Assembly: GCF_900119485.1 (NCBI RefSeq)
Contig: NZ_FPJZ01000014.1
Span: 11,706 to 75,705 of the forward strand
DNA: 64,000 nt
Source of the DNA: Thermoactinomyces sp. DSM 45891
GTDB lineage: Bacteria; Bacillota; Bacilli; Thermoactinomycetales; Thermoactinomycetaceae
Direction: 5' to 3'
Shown here: positions 61,597 to 64,000 of the stretch, piece after piece
Layout: each line of letters begins with the position of its first letter
How positions within the stretch are numbered: the stretch's first letter is position 1
The notes under the pieces: model-generated
The model's database searches: none
What the model saw: the letters and a program-made list of their open reading frames with translations, nothing else
Told to the model about the DNA's origin: nothing
Position numbers and translations under genes: made by a program

Positions 61597-61992
61597 ATGT
61601 TTATGAGTAAAATTCATCTCGACATTGTAACTCCGGAGAAAAAAGTGTACTCGGAAGACGTAGACATGATCATCACTCGTGCGGCGGACGGAGATATTGG
61701 GATTATGCCCAAACATGCTCCGCTCGTTTCTCCTCTTCAGGCTACTATCGTTCGTATTAAGAATGATGGACAGGAAGAAGAGATTGCAGTGAGTGGCGGA
61801 TTCTTGGAAGTACGTCCCGATCAAGTGACCATCTTAGCTGAATCAGCTGAGACAGCGAGCGAGATCGATAAAAACCGTGCACTACAAGCCAAAGAACGTG
61901 CTGAAAGACGGATTCACTCTGCTGAAGGGGATCTCATCCGCGCAGAAGCCGCTTTGATACGTTCAATGAATCGACTTCGGATTGCGAAATAA
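61597..61992 (+). CDS. atpC: ATP synthase F1 subunit epsilon
   Basis: 131 residues (ATG at 61597 or 61603). Beta-sandwich N-terminal domain with IVTPEKKVYSEDVDMI, GDIGIMPKHAPLVSPL and SGGFLEVRPDQVTIL; C-terminal two-helix regulatory domain. A GGAGGTG at about 61546-61552 lies too far upstream and is separated from the start by a small TTCCAT/ATGGAA hairpin, so translation may be coupled or tuned. Confidence 0.95.
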   Translation: MFMSKIHLDIVTPEKKVYSEDVDMIITRAADGDIGIMPKHAPLVSPLQATIVRIKNDGQEEEIAVSGGFLEVRPDQVTILAESAETASEIDKNRALQAKERAERRIHSAEGDLIRAEAALIRSMNRLRIAK

Positions 61993-62012
61993 CGATAACA
62001 GATTTGCAACAA

Positions 62013-62060
62013 AACAGCCCCTACTCTTTGTGAAATCAAAGAGTAGGGGCTGTTTTTGCT
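62013..62060 (+). terminator. Terminator of the atp operon
   Basis: Perfect 18-bp stem, arms 62013-62030 and 62037-62054, followed by T-rich sequence. Core AGCCCCTACTCTTTG/CAAAGAGTAGGGGCT. Confidence 0.95.
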
Positions 62061-62080
62061 CTGTAAGCTCAAGTAGATTT

Positions 62081-62109
62081 TTGGATTCTGTTGGGGTATA
62101 CTGTACAAT
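62081..62109 (+). promoter_or_regulatory. Promoter of mntH
   Basis: TTGGAT, 17-nt spacer, TACAAT. No clear MntR box was recognised. Confidence 0.5.
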
Positions 62110-62193
62110 ATTATTGATGGAATGCTCACTTTTTTGGTTTTTTTTACCTAATTTCTTTCCTTAAACCAATTTTCTTTTGTGAGGTGAAAATAA

Positions 62194-63537
62194 ATGGATT
62201 CAACAAAAGAAGATCCATCTATAACAAGTGGTTGGAAGCGAGATCGTGTTCAGCCATCTCTGTCAGAGGTGTATCGTTCGATGCCAGTTCCCAAAAACGG
62301 ATCATGGTTTCGAAAGATGTTAGCTTTTATAGGGCCAGGTTATCTAGTAGCAGTAGGATATATGGACCCTGGGAACTGGGCGACTGATTTGGCAGGTGGT
62401 TCTTTATTTCACTACGATCTCCTATTTGTAATCTTGATTTCAAATGTAATGGCTATGTTGCTTCAATCATTGGCTGGGAAGTTAGGAATTGTAACAGGGC
62501 GTGATTTAGCACAAGCTTGCCGAGATGATTATAGTAAGCCCGTTTCATTTGTTCTCTGGGTATTTGCCGAGATTGCAATTGCGGCATGTGATTTAGCGGA
62601 GTTAGTTGGGACAGCCATTGCGTTAAATCTTTTGTTTGGGGTTCCTCTGATCTACGGCGTGCTTTTAACGGCTCTAGATGTCATTGTTATTCTTATGTTG
62701 CAAAATAAAGGGTTTCGTTACATTGAAGCATTAGTTATTTCATTGATCTTAATCATTGGTGGATGCTTTGCTATTGAATTGTTTCTATCTCAGCCGGTTA
62801 TTTCGGATGTATTAAAAGGCTTTATTCCAAAGAAGGAGATCGTGACAAATCCTGAGATGTTATACATCGCGATTGGCATTCTAGGGGCAACGGTAATGCC
62901 ACATAATTTATATTTACACTCTTCCATAGTCCAGACTCGGGAGTATGGAAACACAGTGAAAGAGAAGAAGGAAGCCATTCAATTTTCAACTATTGATTCT
63001 ACCGTCGCGCTATTTTTCGCGCTATTTATTAATGCATCCATCTTAATCCTGTCTGCGGCCACGTTTTTTAGCTCTGGAAAGGTAGTAGATGATATTGATC
63101 AAGCGTATCAGCTATTAAGTCCACTATTGGGATCGTCGGTGGCAAGTATTTTATTTGGGGTGGCTTTATTGGCTTCAGGGCAAAACTCAACTCTTACGGG
63201 TACACTAGCAGGACAGATCATTATGGAAGGCTTCTTGAATATTCGCCTAAAGCCATGGCTCAGGAGATTAATTACTCGTATCATTGCCATTATCCCTGCG
63301 GTTATCGTCATAGCGCTATATGGAGAAAAGGGAACGATGGAGCTTCTCATAGTTAGTCAGGTAATCTTGTCTTTCCAGCTATCATTTGCAGTATTTCCGC
63401 TTGTATTTTTTACGAGTGATGAGAAGAAGATGGGATCATTTGTGAATTCCACAGTTACGAAAGTGATTGCATACTTTGTTGCTGTGGTTATAGCGGTTCT
63501 AAACGTGTATCTGTTGGTCCAGACATTTATTGACTGA
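62194..63537 (+). CDS. mntH: NRAMP family divalent metal transporter
   Basis: 447 residues, eleven predicted helices. Metal-binding helix 1 motif GYMDPGNWATD (DPGN) and helix 6 motif TVMPHNLYLHSS (MPH) are intact. Proton-coupled Mn2+/Fe2+ uptake. RBS GTGAGGTG. Elsewhere in the window an Mn exporter (mntP) and a ZIP importer are present. Confidence 0.94.
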   Translation: MDSTKEDPSITSGWKRDRVQPSLSEVYRSMPVPKNGSWFRKMLAFIGPGYLVAVGYMDPGNWATDLAGGSLFHYDLLFVILISNVMAMLLQSLAGKLGIVTGRDLAQACRDDYSKPVSFVLWVFAEIAIAACDLAELVGTAIALNLLFGVPLIYGVLLTALDVIVILMLQNKGFRYIEALVISLILIIGGCFAIELFLSQPVISDVLKGFIPKKEIVTNPEMLYIAIGILGATVMPHNLYLHSSIVQTREYGNTVKEKKEAIQFSTIDSTVALFFALFINASILILSAATFFSSGKVVDDIDQAYQLLSPLLGSSVASILFGVALLASGQNSTLTGTLAGQIIMEGFLNIRLKPWLRRLITRIIAIIPAVIVIALYGEKGTMELLIVSQVILSFQLSFAVFPLVFFTSDEKKMGSFVNSTVTKVIAYFVAVVIAVLNVYLLVQTFID

Positions 63538-63583
63538 TAAGAGAGATCATCTTTTTGATCGGCTGATTGAGCATGCTAAAATC

Positions 63584-63624
63584 TGTGGATAAGCTGTGGA
63601 TAATTAGAAGGGGTTTGTGGATAA
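63584..63624 (+). promoter_or_regulatory. Cluster of three perfect DnaA boxes
   Basis: TGTGGATAA (complement of the TTATCCACA consensus) starts at 63584, 63595 and 63616, all in one direction and 11 and 21 bp apart, that is on the same face of the helix. The cluster ends 21 bp before the rRNA promoter -35. Confidence 0.8.
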
Positions 63625-63645
63625 AATAAAAGTGAAAAATAGTTG

Positions 63646-63674
63646 TTGACTCCTTTTGTAGAGCATGATATATT
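63646..63674 (+). promoter_or_regulatory. rRNA operon promoter
   Basis: TTGACT, 17-nt spacer, TATATT, followed by a leader with a CCTTGAAAACTAAAGAG anti-termination-like stretch typical of Bacillus rrn leaders. Confidence 0.8.
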
Positions 63675-63788
63675 ATTACATGTCGCCGCGATACGGTGGC
63701 ATAAACAAAAAAGCAAGTGTTCCTTGAAAACTAAAGAGTGAATGAACCAAGACCTGTTTAATTACTTTAAATTGAGCTTAGCTCAAAC

Positions 63789-64000
63789 TCTTTGGAGAGT
63801 TTGATCCTGGCTCAGGACGAACGCTGGCGGCGTGCCTAATACATGCAAGTCGAGCGAGGAGCTTTTAGCTCCTAGCGGCGAACGGGTGAGTAACACGTGG
63901 GCAACCTGCCCGTAAGACTGGGATAACTTCGGGAAACCGGAGCTAATACTGGATAATCTTGATCTTCGCATGAAGGACAAGTAAAAGATTTATCACTTAC
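63789..64000 (+). rRNA. 16S ribosomal RNA, 5' part (continues beyond window)
   Basis: Contains AGAGTTTGATCCTGGCTCAG, the universal 16S start region, then GACGAACGCTGGCGGCGTGC and GGCGAACGGGTGAGTAACAC. The exact mature 5' end is estimated. Only about 210 bases are inside the window. Confidence 0.97.

Noticed and set aside
61545..61614. Short upstream peptide before atpC (GTG at 61551, 20 codons)
   Set aside because: It has a good GGAGG-like site nearby but no conservation evidence; the site could equally reflect a remnant ribosome entry for atpC.
62081..62193. MntR operator before mntH
   Set aside because: No palindrome resembling the known MntR box was recognised.
1..64000. CRISPR arrays, tRNA genes and complete insertion sequences
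   Set aside because: No regularly spaced repeats, no tRNA cloverleaf with CCA-type end and no transposase frame were recognised in the window.

Overview
The window is low-GC Gram-positive chromosome from an endospore former of the Bacillales. Evidence: spo0F, spoIIR, the delta subunit of RNA polymerase (rpoE), an F-type ATP synthase operon in Bacillus order, A/G-rich ribosome binding sites and the start of a 16S rRNA gene at the right edge. The 16S leader and gene content would fit Thermoactinomycetaceae or a close relative; that placement is inference. Backbone gene order follows the Bacillus subtilis fadF-acdA-rpoE-pyrG / spo0F-fbaA-tal-glpX-rho-rpmE-tdk / prfA-prmC-spoIIR-tsaC-mntP-ywlE-rpiB-ywlG-glyA-upp-atp arrangement.

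Layout. 1-2335: edge of a probable small-molecule biosynthesis cluster (MFS exporter end, LOG-family phosphoribohydrolase, ATP-grasp ligase). 2340-4750: fadF under a FadR-like operator, then a small AbrB-like regulator. 4750-13680: AT-rich accessory island with a secreted polymorphic toxin and two duplicated putative immunity genes, prophage terminase remnants, an RRNPP-type regulator overlapping a signal-peptide gene, and a secreted papain-like (YycO/YiiX) protein with a lipoprotein. 13686-23060: acyl-CoA catabolism operon (thiolase, hydroxyacyl-CoA dehydrogenase, two acyl-CoA dehydrogenases, MeaB, TetR regulator, fused mutase IcmF) behind a CcpA cre site and a palindromic operator. 23099-25650: rpoE, then pyrG with a GGG-start attenuator leader. 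25700-34080: second accessory segment with a second secreted toxin (lipase) that shares the N-terminal module and leader design of the first, a lipoprotein, a secreted phospholipase D-like protein, ribU with an FMN riboswitch, an ArsR/MFS pair and a PanE-like reductase. 34150-54540: spo0F to upp backbone, with kal and kce inserted. 54679-62060: ATP synthase operon. 62081-63537: mntH. 63584-64000: three DnaA boxes, rRNA promoter and 5' part of 16S rRNA.

Main points of interest. (1) Two secreted toxin genes 18 kb apart share a signal peptide plus Trp-rich N-terminal module but carry different C-terminal effectors (ART-like and lipase). Each has a TTGAAA-17-nt promoter followed about 45-50 nt later by a terminator-like hairpin before the start codon, and each is followed by candidate immunity genes. 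(2) A compact quorum-sensing type module (HTH-TPR regulator plus overlapping 52-residue exported peptide) sits in the same island. (3) Three perfect, helically phased DnaA boxes lie just upstream of the rRNA promoter.
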